Below, one piece after another: positions 43,559-51,085 of a stretch of DNA of 64,000 bases. Under the pieces are notes generated by a model that saw nothing but the letters and a program-made list of their open reading frames with translations, did no database searches and had not been told where the DNA came from. Every line of letters begins with the position of its first letter. Position 1 is the first letter of the stretch. A program made the position numbers and the translations under genes. The DNA is taken from the NCBI RefSeq assembly GCF_014646895.1, contig NZ_BMOD01000017.1:45840-109839 (forward strand), written 5' to 3'. This stretch comes from Deinococcus roseus. GTDB taxonomy: Bacteria > Deinococcota > Deinococci > Deinococcales > Deinococcaceae.

Positions 43559-43584
43559 GCTGGACTGCTTTTGAACAGTCCAGC
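43559..43584 (+). terminator. Terminator-like hairpin after the ROK gene
   Basis: GCTGGACTG (43559-43567) pairs with CAGTCCAGC (43576-43584) across 8 nt, followed by TCTTGTTGG. The T-tract is weak. Confidence 0.6.
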
Positions 43585-43611
43585 TCTTGTTGGTACAACC
43601 TGCGAAAAAAC

Positions 43612-43632
43612 TTTATTCATGTTCTGTATTAA
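43612..43632. promoter_or_regulatory. Proposed ROK operator O2 (upstream site)
   Basis: TTTATTC (43612-43618), 7 nt, GTATTAA (43626-43632). It lies about 100 nt upstream of the third GH66 promoter, where it could support looping with O3, but it is the least symmetric of the three. Confidence 0.45.
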
Positions 43633-43731
43633 CTCTGGACCAGGTTCAAAAATCCCACTGCAAAGCTGTGATGGTCAGGGGTTTGGCAGGTTTGAATGGA
43701 GCTGGATTGTATGCAGGCTGTCCGAATGTGC

Positions 43732-43760
43732 TTGTCATCTGCCAGATCTGGTGCTAGCAT
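43732..43760 (+). promoter_or_regulatory. Promoter of the third GH66 gene
   Basis: TTGTCA (43732-43737) and TAGCAT (43755-43760), spacer 17 nt, with a TGC extended -10. The element TGCTAGCATCA and the downstream TT(A/C)(A/G)TTCAG...AATAAAGTAT are shared with the dextran operon promoter. Confidence 0.75.
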
Positions 43761-43764
43761 CACA

Positions 43765-43785
43765 TTAGTTCAGACACAAAATAAA
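43765..43785. promoter_or_regulatory. Proposed ROK operator O3
   Basis: TTAGTTC (43765-43771), 7 nt, AAATAAA (43779-43785), starting 4 nt downstream of the -10. Position, spacing and flanking GTAT match O1 at 42066, and the pair of sites flanks the ROK gene. Confidence 0.6.
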
Positions 43786-43853
43786 GTATTGGATGGGTAC
43801 CCCTGGAGGCTTTGCATGGCTTTCAGATGAAACAGGCCCATCACAGGAGCCCC

Positions 43854-45698
43854 ATGAAAAAGACACCCCTGCTGTCCCTGCTCACGTTTTTGCTGGCTTT
43901 GCCCGCCTGCAACCAGATTTCTCCCCTGCCTGTTGCTGGAACCATTCAGAAAGAAGCTGCTGGCCCCCTGATCAAGCTGATCAACACCAACAAGGCCCGT
44001 TACCTGCCCGGAGAAACCGTCACCCTGTATGTGGATCTCACCAACACCACCTCCAGCACTTTCAGTGGGTCGGTCAGCCTGTATTTCCGCAGCCTGGGAC
44101 GCAGTGCAGGCGCAGATCAGGCCCAGAACATCAGCAACCTTGCCCCTGGAGCCAGCACCACCCTGACCTTCACCTGGACCCCGCCCAGCACCGACTTCAA
44201 AGGGTACCTGGTGGAAAGCTGGGTGAGGAATGCTGCAGGCAACATCCTGGACAACGGTTCGGTGGCGGTGGATGTCTCCAGCAACTGGACAAAATTTCCC
44301 CGTTATGGTTACGTCAGCGAGTTTGGCAGCGGCCTGGACGCTGGAAACCTGATGTGGCGCATGAAGAATTACCACATCAACGCCGTGCAGTTCTATGACT
44401 GGCAATGGCAGCACCACCGCCCTTACTCTGCAAATTCCAGCTGGAAAGAGATGGCCAATCGGGATGTGCTGGGCAGCACCGTCACTGCCCTGATCGACAG
44501 TGGACACAGTTTCAACATGCTGGCCATGAATTACAACCTGATTGGCGGCGGCTACGACAACTACTGGAGCGATGGCTCCGGGGCGCAGGTGGGCTGGGGC
44601 CTTTTTAAAAATGACCACGCCAGCACTCCAGCAGATCAGGACCTGCATCCCCTGCCTGCAGGATGGGCCACCCAGAAGCTCTACCAGTTCAACCCTGCCA
44701 ACACCAACTGGCAAACCTACATTTTCAATGAAGAGAAGAAAGTTTTCAACAATTTCGCTTTTGACGGCTGGCACATTGATTCTCTGGGAGACCGGGGACC
44801 GCTGTGGACCTGGGACCACCAACCCGTGGACCTCAAATCCACCTTTGTGCCCTTCATCAACGCAGCAAAAACAAATTTGCAGAAACGCATGGTCTTCAAC
44901 AACGTGGCGACTTATGGTCTGGATGACACCGCCCTCAGCGCCAGTGTGGATGTGGTCTACACCGAACTGTGGGACGACAGTTTCTCCGACGATTATGCAG
45001 ACTTCAACACCATTGCGGACCGCATCCGGGCAAAAACCAGCAAGGGCATTGTGTTTCCGGCCTACATGAACCGGGATTACTGCAACAGCACCCCGGACGG
45101 CACCACCAGATTCTTCAACACCCCTTCCATCTTGCTGACCAATGCAGCGATCTTTGCCTCGGGGGCCACCCACCTGGAACTGGGCGACGGAGAGAACCTG
45201 CTTTGCACCGAGTACTTCCCCAACAAGAAACTGCAGATGAGCAGCGAATTGAAAAACGCCCAGCTGGATTTCTACACCTTCCAGACCGCTTATGAAAACC
45301 TGCTGATGGACGGTGCGCAGACCTCCACCCTCAGAACCGATGTCACGGGTGTGCCTTCCAGCACCACGGGCGCAGCGGGAGCAGTGTGGAAACTCCGCAA
45401 ACAGAAAACCGGATTTGACATCCTGCACCTGATCAACTTCAAGAACAACCTCTCCAGCAAGTGGCGTGACAACACCGCCAGTTACCCGGTGCCCACCGTG
45501 CTGAACAACCTTCCCATCAAAATGTATTACTCGGGTTCGCTGGCCAGTGGAAAAACGCTGTGGGTGGCCTCTCCAGACCGCGACCACGGCAAGGCATACA
45601 ATGTGTCTTACACCCAGGGCGCAGACAGCGGCGGAAAATACGTGTCCTTCACGGTGCCCAGCCTGAAATACTGGACCATGGCCTATCTGGAGCGCTGA
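43854..45698 (+). CDS. GH66 dextranase lipoprotein
   Basis: A 614-residue lipoprotein (lipobox LPAC19). ATG 43854 (MKKTPLLSLLTF) has AGGAG upstream; the frame is open further up without a site. Domain order matches the GH66 gene at 41925: N-terminal beta domain (NTNKARYLPGETVTLYVDL), barrel from PRYGYVSEFGSGLD, nucleophile Asp in FDGWHIDSLGDRG near 309, probable acid/base Glu in VVYTELWDDS, C-terminal beta domain ending in YWTMAYLER. The two proteins look like a duplication, each with its own promoter and operator copy. A surface endo-dextranase is the likely role; one copy may prefer a different chain length. Confidence 0.92.
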   Translation: MKKTPLLSLLTFLLALPACNQISPLPVAGTIQKEAAGPLIKLINTNKARYLPGETVTLYVDLTNTTSSTFSGSVSLYFRSLGRSAGADQAQNISNLAPGASTTLTFTWTPPSTDFKGYLVESWVRNAAGNILDNGSVAVDVSSNWTKFPRYGYVSEFGSGLDAGNLMWRMKNYHINAVQFYDWQWQHHRPYSANSSWKEMANRDVLGSTVTALIDSGHSFNMLAMNYNLIGGGYDNYWSDGSGAQVGWGLFKNDHASTPADQDLHPLPAGWATQKLYQFNPANTNWQTYIFNEEKKVFNNFAFDGWHIDSLGDRGPLWTWDHQPVDLKSTFVPFINAAKTNLQKRMVFNNVATYGLDDTALSASVDVVYTELWDDSFSDDYADFNTIADRIRAKTSKGIVFPAYMNRDYCNSTPDGTTRFFNTPSILLTNAAIFASGATHLELGDGENLLCTEYFPNKKLQMSSELKNAQLDFYTFQTAYENLLMDGAQTSTLRTDVTGVPSSTTGAAGAVWKLRKQKTGFDILHLINFKNNLSSKWRDNTASYPVPTVLNNLPIKMYYSGSLASGKTLWVASPDRDHGKAYNVSYTQGADSGGKYVSFTVPSLKYWTMAYLER

Positions 45699-45706
45699 GT
45701 GCTGCA

Positions 45707-45748
45707 CAAGAATCCCGCTGCCTGAAAGTCTGGGCAGCGGGATTCTTG
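45707..45748. terminator. Strong hairpin between convergent GH66 and GH16 genes
   Basis: A perfect 16-bp stem: CAAGAATCCCGCTGCC (45707-45722) with its complement at 45733-45748. It lacks a clean T-tract on either strand but is well placed to end both transcripts. Confidence 0.7.
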
Positions 45749-45777
45749 TCAAAAAAGAGGAACGGCAGAGGAAAAAC

Positions 45778-46716
45778 TCACCAGCGGGTGTAGTAAAGGC
45801 TGGTGTAACGTGCCGTGGCGGTGGGGTTGTTGGAAGGATAAGCGCCCATGAAAGACTGAATGCCAGAAGAGTTGTCTCCACGCCAGTAATTCATGTAGAT
45901 GTAAGTCAGGTCTGTGGGGAAGTGCGCAGAGGCCACATTGAGTGTGCCGTTGTAGGTGTTGTTGCGGTACACGTGCACGGTGTAGCCGTTTTCTGCGTAA
46001 TTGAAAGACTCTGCAGGGGGAGTGCCCTTGTTCATGGTGAAAATCACGTTGCTGCCATACTTCCACTGCACCGAGGCGGTGTCCCAGTTGAACAGGGCAT
46101 TGGTGTAGTTGCTGGAGGTGACAATTCCGGTTCCCACATCAATGAAACCTTCGTAGATGTATTTGTCACTGGTAGAGGTGGCCTGATAGATCACCGCCAC
46201 GTGGTAGCGGGCCTTGCTGGTGGTGGTGGCTCCGGGCCAGTTGGGGATGTACTCGATGTCGATTTCCTGCCAGGCTCCGCCCCCAGTGTCCCAGCGCTTG
46301 AAGGTGAAAATGCTGGCCAGCGTCCCGGAAACGTTGTCCAGGTTGAAGGTGCCCCCGATGGTGGATCTGGGCTGGGCCAGACGTTGCTTGGTTTTCAGTT
46401 CGGCACAGCGGGTTCCGGTGGTGTTGAGCTGCAAGTTCAGTTTGACACTGGCCTGGGCGTTCACATCCGGGAAGGCATTGGCCGGTTTGAAAGTGCAACC
46501 AAAAGGGGCTCCGTTGTTGTTGTCAATGGCCTGCCAGAGGTCGGCATTGTACCCCCAGTAAGAGAAATCATCCACAAAACTGCCACCCCCCCAGGCCTGG
46601 CCAGCACCGGGAGTGCCACTGTCGGCTTGCTTCTGAATGGTGCTGGAGGAGGGATTGGAGGTCTGGCTGCAGGCAACAAGGAACAAGAGTGAAGACAGGA
46701 TCAGGGACTTTTTCAT
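45778..46716 (-). CDS. GH16 endo-beta-glucanase-type lipoprotein
   Basis: A 312-residue lipoprotein (lipobox LVAC16), ATG 46716 with AAAGGAG upstream. It is a single GH16 beta-jelly-roll domain: SFVDDFSYWGYNADLWQ at the start, then WQEIDIEYIP near 153 carrying the ExDxE catalytic triplet (nucleophile, helper Asp, acid/base). Later strands include YHVAVIYQ and IYMNYWRGDNS. GH16 enzymes cut beta-1,3/1,4-glucans, laminarin, agar or xyloglucan; the subfamily cannot be read with confidence. The longer frame to 46842 has no ribosome binding site. It has its own promoter with a palindrome in the spacer. Confidence 0.88.
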   Translation of the reverse strand: MKKSLILSSLLFLVACSQTSNPSSSTIQKQADSGTPGAGQAWGGGSFVDDFSYWGYNADLWQAIDNNNGAPFGCTFKPANAFPDVNAQASVKLNLQLNTTGTRCAELKTKQRLAQPRSTIGGTFNLDNVSGTLASIFTFKRWDTGGGAWQEIDIEYIPNWPGATTTSKARYHVAVIYQATSTSDKYIYEGFIDVGTGIVTSSNYTNALFNWDTASVQWKYGSNVIFTMNKGTPPAESFNYAENGYTVHVYRNNTYNGTLNVASAHFPTDLTYIYMNYWRGDNSSGIQSFMGAYPSNNPTATARYTSLYYTRW

Positions 46717-46914
46717 GGGAACTCCTTTCAAAACACAGGCAAAACACAGGCAGACCTGTCCTGTTGAGGACTTCAACAGGACATCAGAGAAAAGGATGGT
46801 GCAACAGGACAGGCTGCACATCGACCTGCTGAAGGGGGTCAACAGGCCATCTCACAGGGCAGAAGACCAGAGGGCTGGATGCAAGAAGGTGGTTTGTTTT
46901 GGCTGTGAACACAC

Positions 46915-46943
46915 CTTATACCAAGAAAAGCTTTTCCGCAAGA
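46915..46943 (-). promoter_or_regulatory. Candidate GH16 promoter with spacer palindrome
   Basis: TATAAG (46915-46920) on the minus strand with a weak -35 (TCTTGC, 46938-46943) at 17 nt. The 12-bp perfect palindrome GAAAAGCTTTTC (46925-46936) fills the spacer and may be a repressor site. The start codon is about 200 nt downstream, and the rest of the 46717-47216 gap holds nothing I recognise. Confidence 0.4.
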
Positions 46944-47216
46944 GGTGTTTTTCATTTCATGGCTTCGAGACCATTTAGCAATACCGAAAAGGACAAAAAA
47001 TCCATTTCACACGCATTAAAAGTTGAATAGACATTTTTCCTCCTTTCATTCCAGCAAGAATCTGGCCTTCACACCCTGTCTTGATCGCTAAAATGCAAGA
47101 AAAGGTTTTCAGAAAATTCAACAAAAATTGCAGGTGATTTTCACCTTTCTGCACACTGTTTCTGTCTTTTCAGGATTTTGCGTTTCAAAGCACGGTGGTT
47201 TCCACCAGAGCAGCCT

Positions 47217-47600
47217 TCAGGGTCCAGAACCACACAGCAGGCTCCAGGCATCTGCCATCAGGTCTGCCATGCCCTGCACACCCATCTGCTGCACCAGGGC
47301 AGGCACGTCTGGACCACTCTGGTTTTCCAGCAGCCACAAAGCACCCTCCACACAATCCAGCGCTTCTGTGCGGTGTAACTGCAGGATGTTCAGGTCTGCC
47401 TCCGACAGCTGGGCAGGCAGAGGGGAAAGCCTCAGGGCCAGAGCAGGAGACAGCGGCAACAGGTGCTGGTGGGCACGGTGCAGGGCCTGCAACAGGTGTT
47501 TGTGGTCTGTCGGGGTGCTGCCCAGTTGCAACAGCAGGTGGGTTTCCTGCAACTGGTAGCACAGGGCATCTTTGCGGTCTTCCCCCAGCTGTGTCGTCAT
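47217..47600 (-). CDS. Hypothetical 127-residue helical protein, probably leaderless
   Basis: ATG 47600 (MTTQLGEDRKDALCYQLQET) has no Shine-Dalgarno, but TAGCAT (47607-47612) sits 6 nt before it, which fits a leaderless transcript. The protein is rich in Leu, Gln, His and Ala and reads as a bundle of amphipathic helices with possible heptads. No domain, signal peptide or membrane segment is recognised. It follows the GH30 gene on the same strand, but the terminator at 47680 separates them. Function unknown. Confidence 0.55.
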   Translation of the reverse strand: MTTQLGEDRKDALCYQLQETHLLLQLGSTPTDHKHLLQALHRAHQHLLPLSPALALRLSPLPAQLSEADLNILQLHRTEALDCVEGALWLLENQSGPDVPALVQQMGVQGMADLMADAWSLLCGSGP

Positions 47601-47606
47601 GGTTCC

Positions 47607-47612
47607 ATGCTA
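47607..47612 (-). promoter_or_regulatory. -10 box of a leaderless promoter
   Basis: TAGCAT followed by 6 nt and ATG 47600. It is the same hexamer used by the GH66 promoters. No clear -35. Confidence 0.45.
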
Positions 47613-47679
47613 AACCCTGGGCCTTACAGTTCACTGACATTCTGGTGTGCCCAAAAAAGGCCTGACAGACGGCAAAGAA

Positions 47680-47712
47680 GCAGGCCAGCGGAATGCAAAT
47701 CCGCTGGCCTGC
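47680..47712 (-). terminator. Terminator of the GH30 gene
   Basis: A perfect 12-bp stem, GCAGGCCAGCGG (47680-47691) with CCGCTGGCCTGC (47701-47712), beginning 7 nt after the GH30 stop; TTCTTTG follows on the minus strand. Confidence 0.75.
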
Positions 47713-47718
47713 GAAAAA

Positions 47719-49590
47719 TCACTTGCTGAACTGCAGCCAGTTCACATTGAATGCGGTGCTCTGCGGAAAGACCACGTAAAGTTTCTTCACCCCTGCCCCC
47801 ACCTGTGCGGGAACGGTGACGGTTTGCCAGTTCTGCCAGCCTCCGGTGCCAGGCACTTTGGCCGTGGCAATCACCGGGCCATCCAGACTGCCTTCATGAA
47901 TTTCGATGGTGCCGCCCTGGTTGGCACTGGCCACCCGCACGCTCAGGGAAGTGGCTCCGCCCTCTGCAAAATCCACCTCATCGAACACGAGATGATCTCC
48001 ATTGTCAATCCAGCCAACATCCTGACCGAGCCCCTCATCGGTGCAACCTTCTTTCTGCACCCCTTTCATGCTGCTGTAGCTTTCGGCCTCGATGCGTTTG
48101 AAGGCATTTCTGGGTGGGAATTTGGGGGCAGGCGGCGCAGGATTTTCGCTGCCCATGCCACTCCACTTGTAGGTCGCCAGCGCACCTGCAGGCAACGTGG
48201 CGTAAAAGCTGGATCCGTATTCCTTGACCTTGAAGGTGATGGGGTCTGAACCGTTGTTCAACACAATCAGGGCTTTGCTGCCATCCGGGTTTTTGAAGGC
48301 CACCGTTTGCAAATCGGTGGGCTCTGCCAGATTGTAGGTGGCAGAATCAATGCGGTAAGCGCCCTGACGGACGGCCTTGCCGTAATGCCCGAACACGTAG
48401 TAGTCCACATAGGGTTTCACTTCTCCAGTGTCCTGATCAATGGAAATCAGGCCTGCACAGGTTCCGCATCCGCCCGCGTGGGGATTGCCGCTGGGATCAA
48501 GGGCAAGGCCCCACATCACCACGGTCTTGGCCCAGTTGCGGGGTGCCCCGATGATCAGGTTGCTGGCCACCCACTTGATGTTGTCGGCAAAGCCGGGACG
48601 CCAGGTGCCCCCGGAGCACTCTGTAAAGTAGGTGCCCAGGTCCGGGTAGGTGTCATGAATCTGGTTCTGGGCTTTGACATCTCCGCCGTAACAGTGCCAC
48701 GCGGTTCCGGCAATGAACGGTCTGGCCTTTGCATCGCTTAAAGCCTGGATGGGGTAGTCATACTCGTCCCAGTTGTGGTCCCACACCAGGATCCTGGTGT
48801 CGATGTTGTTCTTCTGAAACAGTGGCCCGATATGGTCCCGGATGATCTCGGCCTGCTCACGGGGTTCGATGCGCATGCCAGGGTAATTGTCGGGTTCGTA
48901 GTGGGGTTCGTTCTGCAGGGTGATGGCATCAATGGCAATGCCGTGTTGCCCGTAAGCCTGAATGAACTTCAGGAAGTAGCTGGCGTAGGCCTCCCGGAAT
49001 TCGGACTTCAGGCTGCCCTTGATCAGGCTGTCGGTGGTTTTCATCCAGCCAGGAGGGCTCCATGGGGAAGCCATGAATTTCAGGTCTCTGTTGATGGCCT
49101 GCGCTTCTTTGATGGTCGGAATGATGTATTCCTCATCGTGCGCAATCGAGAATTTCTTCAGCTCCGGGTCGGTCTCGCCTTTGGCCAGATCGTCGTAGCT
49201 GTAGTGGTTCAGGGCCAGATCGCTCGATCCAATGGGAATGCGGGTGTAATCCAGTCCGATGCCTTTTTCAGCATCAAAGAGCATTTCCAGTGCGGCTTTG
49301 CGCTGCTGTGCACTGAGTTTTTTCTGCAAGAGCCAGGTGCTGGAGTCGGTGAAGGCAGCCCCCACCCCTTCCATCTGCTGGTAAGTGCGCCCTTCATCTA
49401 TGGTGATGGTGGGGTACATTTCCCCACCGTCCTGAGCAAAACTGAGCGCACTTTCCGCAGAGAGCAGTTTGCTCTGGTCCGGGGTGGTCAGCCATTCCTG
49501 CACAGGACTGGCCAGAGGGGCATTTTGCAGGGCAAGGCTGCTGCCCAGCAGCAGGCAGGTCAAAACAAGGGTGGCAGATCTGGGGGTCAT
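47719..49590 (-). CDS. GH30 glycoside hydrolase with C-terminal CBM6
   Basis: A 623-residue secreted enzyme with a type I signal peptide (MTPRSATLVLTCLLLGSSLA). ATG 49590 has AGGAG upstream. The GH30 barrel and its side beta-domain (about 40-480) carry YQQMEGVGAAFTDSSTW, LDYTRIPIGSSDL, SPWSPPGWMK, the acid/base Glu in TLQNEPHYEP near 228 and the nucleophile Glu in YFTECSGG near 324. The pattern is closest to GH30 glucosylceramidase/beta-1,6-glucanase types. A CBM6 (about 500-623: RIEAESYSSMKGVQ, VGWIDNGDHLVFDEVDF) follows. Likely cuts a beta-glucan such as fungal beta-1,6-glucan, which is inference. LacI-type operator overlaps its transcription start. Confidence 0.9.
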   Translation of the reverse strand: MTPRSATLVLTCLLLGSSLALQNAPLASPVQEWLTTPDQSKLLSAESALSFAQDGGEMYPTITIDEGRTYQQMEGVGAAFTDSSTWLLQKKLSAQQRKAALEMLFDAEKGIGLDYTRIPIGSSDLALNHYSYDDLAKGETDPELKKFSIAHDEEYIIPTIKEAQAINRDLKFMASPWSPPGWMKTTDSLIKGSLKSEFREAYASYFLKFIQAYGQHGIAIDAITLQNEPHYEPDNYPGMRIEPREQAEIIRDHIGPLFQKNNIDTRILVWDHNWDEYDYPIQALSDAKARPFIAGTAWHCYGGDVKAQNQIHDTYPDLGTYFTECSGGTWRPGFADNIKWVASNLIIGAPRNWAKTVVMWGLALDPSGNPHAGGCGTCAGLISIDQDTGEVKPYVDYYVFGHYGKAVRQGAYRIDSATYNLAEPTDLQTVAFKNPDGSKALIVLNNGSDPITFKVKEYGSSFYATLPAGALATYKWSGMGSENPAPPAPKFPPRNAFKRIEAESYSSMKGVQKEGCTDEGLGQDVGWIDNGDHLVFDEVDFAEGGATSLSVRVASANQGGTIEIHEGSLDGPVIATAKVPGTGGWQNWQTVTVPAQVGAGVKKLYVVFPQSTAFNVNWLQFSK

Positions 49591-49660
49591 GGAAACTCCT
49601 GAAGCAGGACAGGGCAGCAGGGGTTCTGCAGCAACCTGTTCTGCACATGATGGATTTTTC

Positions 49661-49674
49661 TGGAAACGTTTGCA
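49661..49674. promoter_or_regulatory. LacI/GalR-type operator of the GH30 gene
   Basis: TGGAAACGTTTGCA fits the symmetric LacI/GalR pattern TGNAAACGTTTNCA. It begins 4 nt downstream of the GH30 -10 box, where binding would block initiation. It is the third such site in the window, after 5373 and 5851; a near match, TGAAAACGATTTTA, lies at 49832-49845. Confidence 0.65.
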
Positions 49675-49677
49675 TTG

Positions 49678-49706
49678 ATTATAGGAAAAATTTTCTCGCT
49701 TTGCAA
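49678..49706 (-). promoter_or_regulatory. Promoter of the GH30 gene
   Basis: TTGCAA (49701-49706) and consensus TATAAT (49678-49683) on the minus strand, spacer 17 nt, about 85 nt before the start codon. Confidence 0.75.
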
Positions 49707-50073
49707 GCCAGGAAAACAAAGTCTGCACAAGCGCCATTCCATTTGAGAGAAATCACTTCCAGGTAATCCTTTTATGGGCATGAATCGCAACGTCTTCCCA
49801 TGACACCTCAACCAACACATAGGCAAATCACTGAAAACGATTTTATTGAACTTCAATCCGCACTCCACTCTGCGGTGTCATGGGATCACGCTGTTCACTA
49901 AACAAATCTTCTCCATGCCTCTCTTTCGAACCCTGAGTTCACGGCCATGGGTTCTTCGTTTTCAGAAAGCATATCGCGTTCTGAGCACATAAATTCCGCC
50001 TTTAAACCCAAAGGGAAGGCAGCCTACTCCTGTAGATCTGACACGGTTTTCTTGAAACACTTCCGAAACGGAA

Positions 50074-50102
50074 TTGACAGTTTGCTAAACAGATGCTATG
50101 GT
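50074..50102 (+). promoter_or_regulatory. Promoter of the mannan operon
   Basis: TTGACA (50074-50079) and TATGGT (50097-50102), spacer 17 nt, with a TGC extended -10. The small palindrome TTCCG-AAA-CGGAA (50061-50073) abuts the -35 and is a candidate regulator site. Confidence 0.7.
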
Positions 50103-50233
50103 CAAAACACCTTTGCTGTGCCATGTTCAACCCGTCCAGACGGGTGCTTTCTGCTGGTGGCCTGCTGTTGCAGGTCACGGCAATCTTCCCGTCTGCCCTT
50201 TCCACCTTTGCTTTGACATCCCCCGGAGGATTC

Positions 50234-51085
50234 ATGCACCTGACGCGCACCACCCCGCTGGTTCTGGTTCTCACTGCAGCCCTGCTGGCCTGCAATGCCC
50301 AGGTTCCCCCTGCCCCCAAAGCCCCACCCACGGCCCGCAACGACAACGCCAGAATGACCGCCGAAATGGGGGGCACCCTTGTGCTGGACGTGCTTTCCAA
50401 CGACACCCCCAGCAGCGGCAATACCCTGGACGCAAGCACCCTGGACCTTGATCCGCAAACGGCAGGGCAGCAAAACACCTTCAGCACCGCAGCAGGCACC
50501 TTCAAGCTGGAGGCAGGCAAAATCACCTTCACCGCCCAGACTGCAGAAGATGCCACCTCCACTGCGCATTACACCGTGCAGGATTCAGGAAAAGCCACCT
50601 CCTCAGCAGCTTCCATCACCGTGACCCTGACCAAAGCCGCTCCCGTCACCTCTGCCCTGTTCTCTTTTGAAACCGGTACGGACGGATGGAAACCCATCAA
50701 GCCCGAAAGCGGCAGTGTGGAGCAGACCGCCGACTTCCACACCGATGGCACAAAAGGCCTGCTGATCCACTCGGTCAGCACAGACGGAGACTGGTTCAGC
50801 GTGGTGAAGGACCTCTCTCTGGAAGGCAAAACCACCCTGACTTTTGACCTGAAAACCGGCGCTGCAGGCACCTCCTACAATGTGGCCCTGCAAACCGGAG
50901 CAGGCTGGAAATGGTGTCAGGGGTCAGACTGGACCTGGGTGGATGCTGGAAAAACCGTCACGGCCAGCATCGACCTTTCAAAAGTGTCCTGCGATGGGAC
51001 CGCTCCTGACCTGAGCGCCGTGCACGCCATCAATGTGTTTTTCAGCAAAGGTGACTTTTACATCGATAAGGTGGACGCGAAATGA
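50234..51085 (+). CDS. Carbohydrate-binding lipoprotein, first gene of the mannan operon
   Basis: A 283-residue lipoprotein (lipobox LLAC20). ATG 50234 has GGAGG upstream. Residues about 30-135 form a cadherin/Ig-like domain of the type with ARNDNARMT and LDVLSNDTP motifs. Residues about 140-283 form a beta-sandwich (LFSFETGTDGWKPIKPE, TTLTFDLKTGAAG, AVHAINVFFSKGDFYIDKVDA) similar in outline to the C-terminal module of the downstream mannanase and to mannan-binding CBM27-like modules. No catalytic motif is present, so it probably captures polysaccharide at the surface. Its stop overlaps the mannanase start as ATGA, indicating coupled translation. Confidence 0.75.
   Translation: MHLTRTTPLVLVLTAALLACNAQVPPAPKAPPTARNDNARMTAEMGGTLVLDVLSNDTPSSGNTLDASTLDLDPQTAGQQNTFSTAAGTFKLEAGKITFTAQTAEDATSTAHYTVQDSGKATSSAASITVTLTKAAPVTSALFSFETGTDGWKPIKPESGSVEQTADFHTDGTKGLLIHSVSTDGDWFSVVKDLSLEGKTTLTFDLKTGAAGTSYNVALQTGAGWKWCQGSDWTWVDAGKTVTASIDLSKVSCDGTAPDLSAVHAINVFFSKGDFYIDKVDAK

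Noticed and set aside
43770..45881. Minus-strand open frame of 703 codons
   Set aside because: It is antisense to the GH66 gene at 43854-45698 and shows no family motifs.
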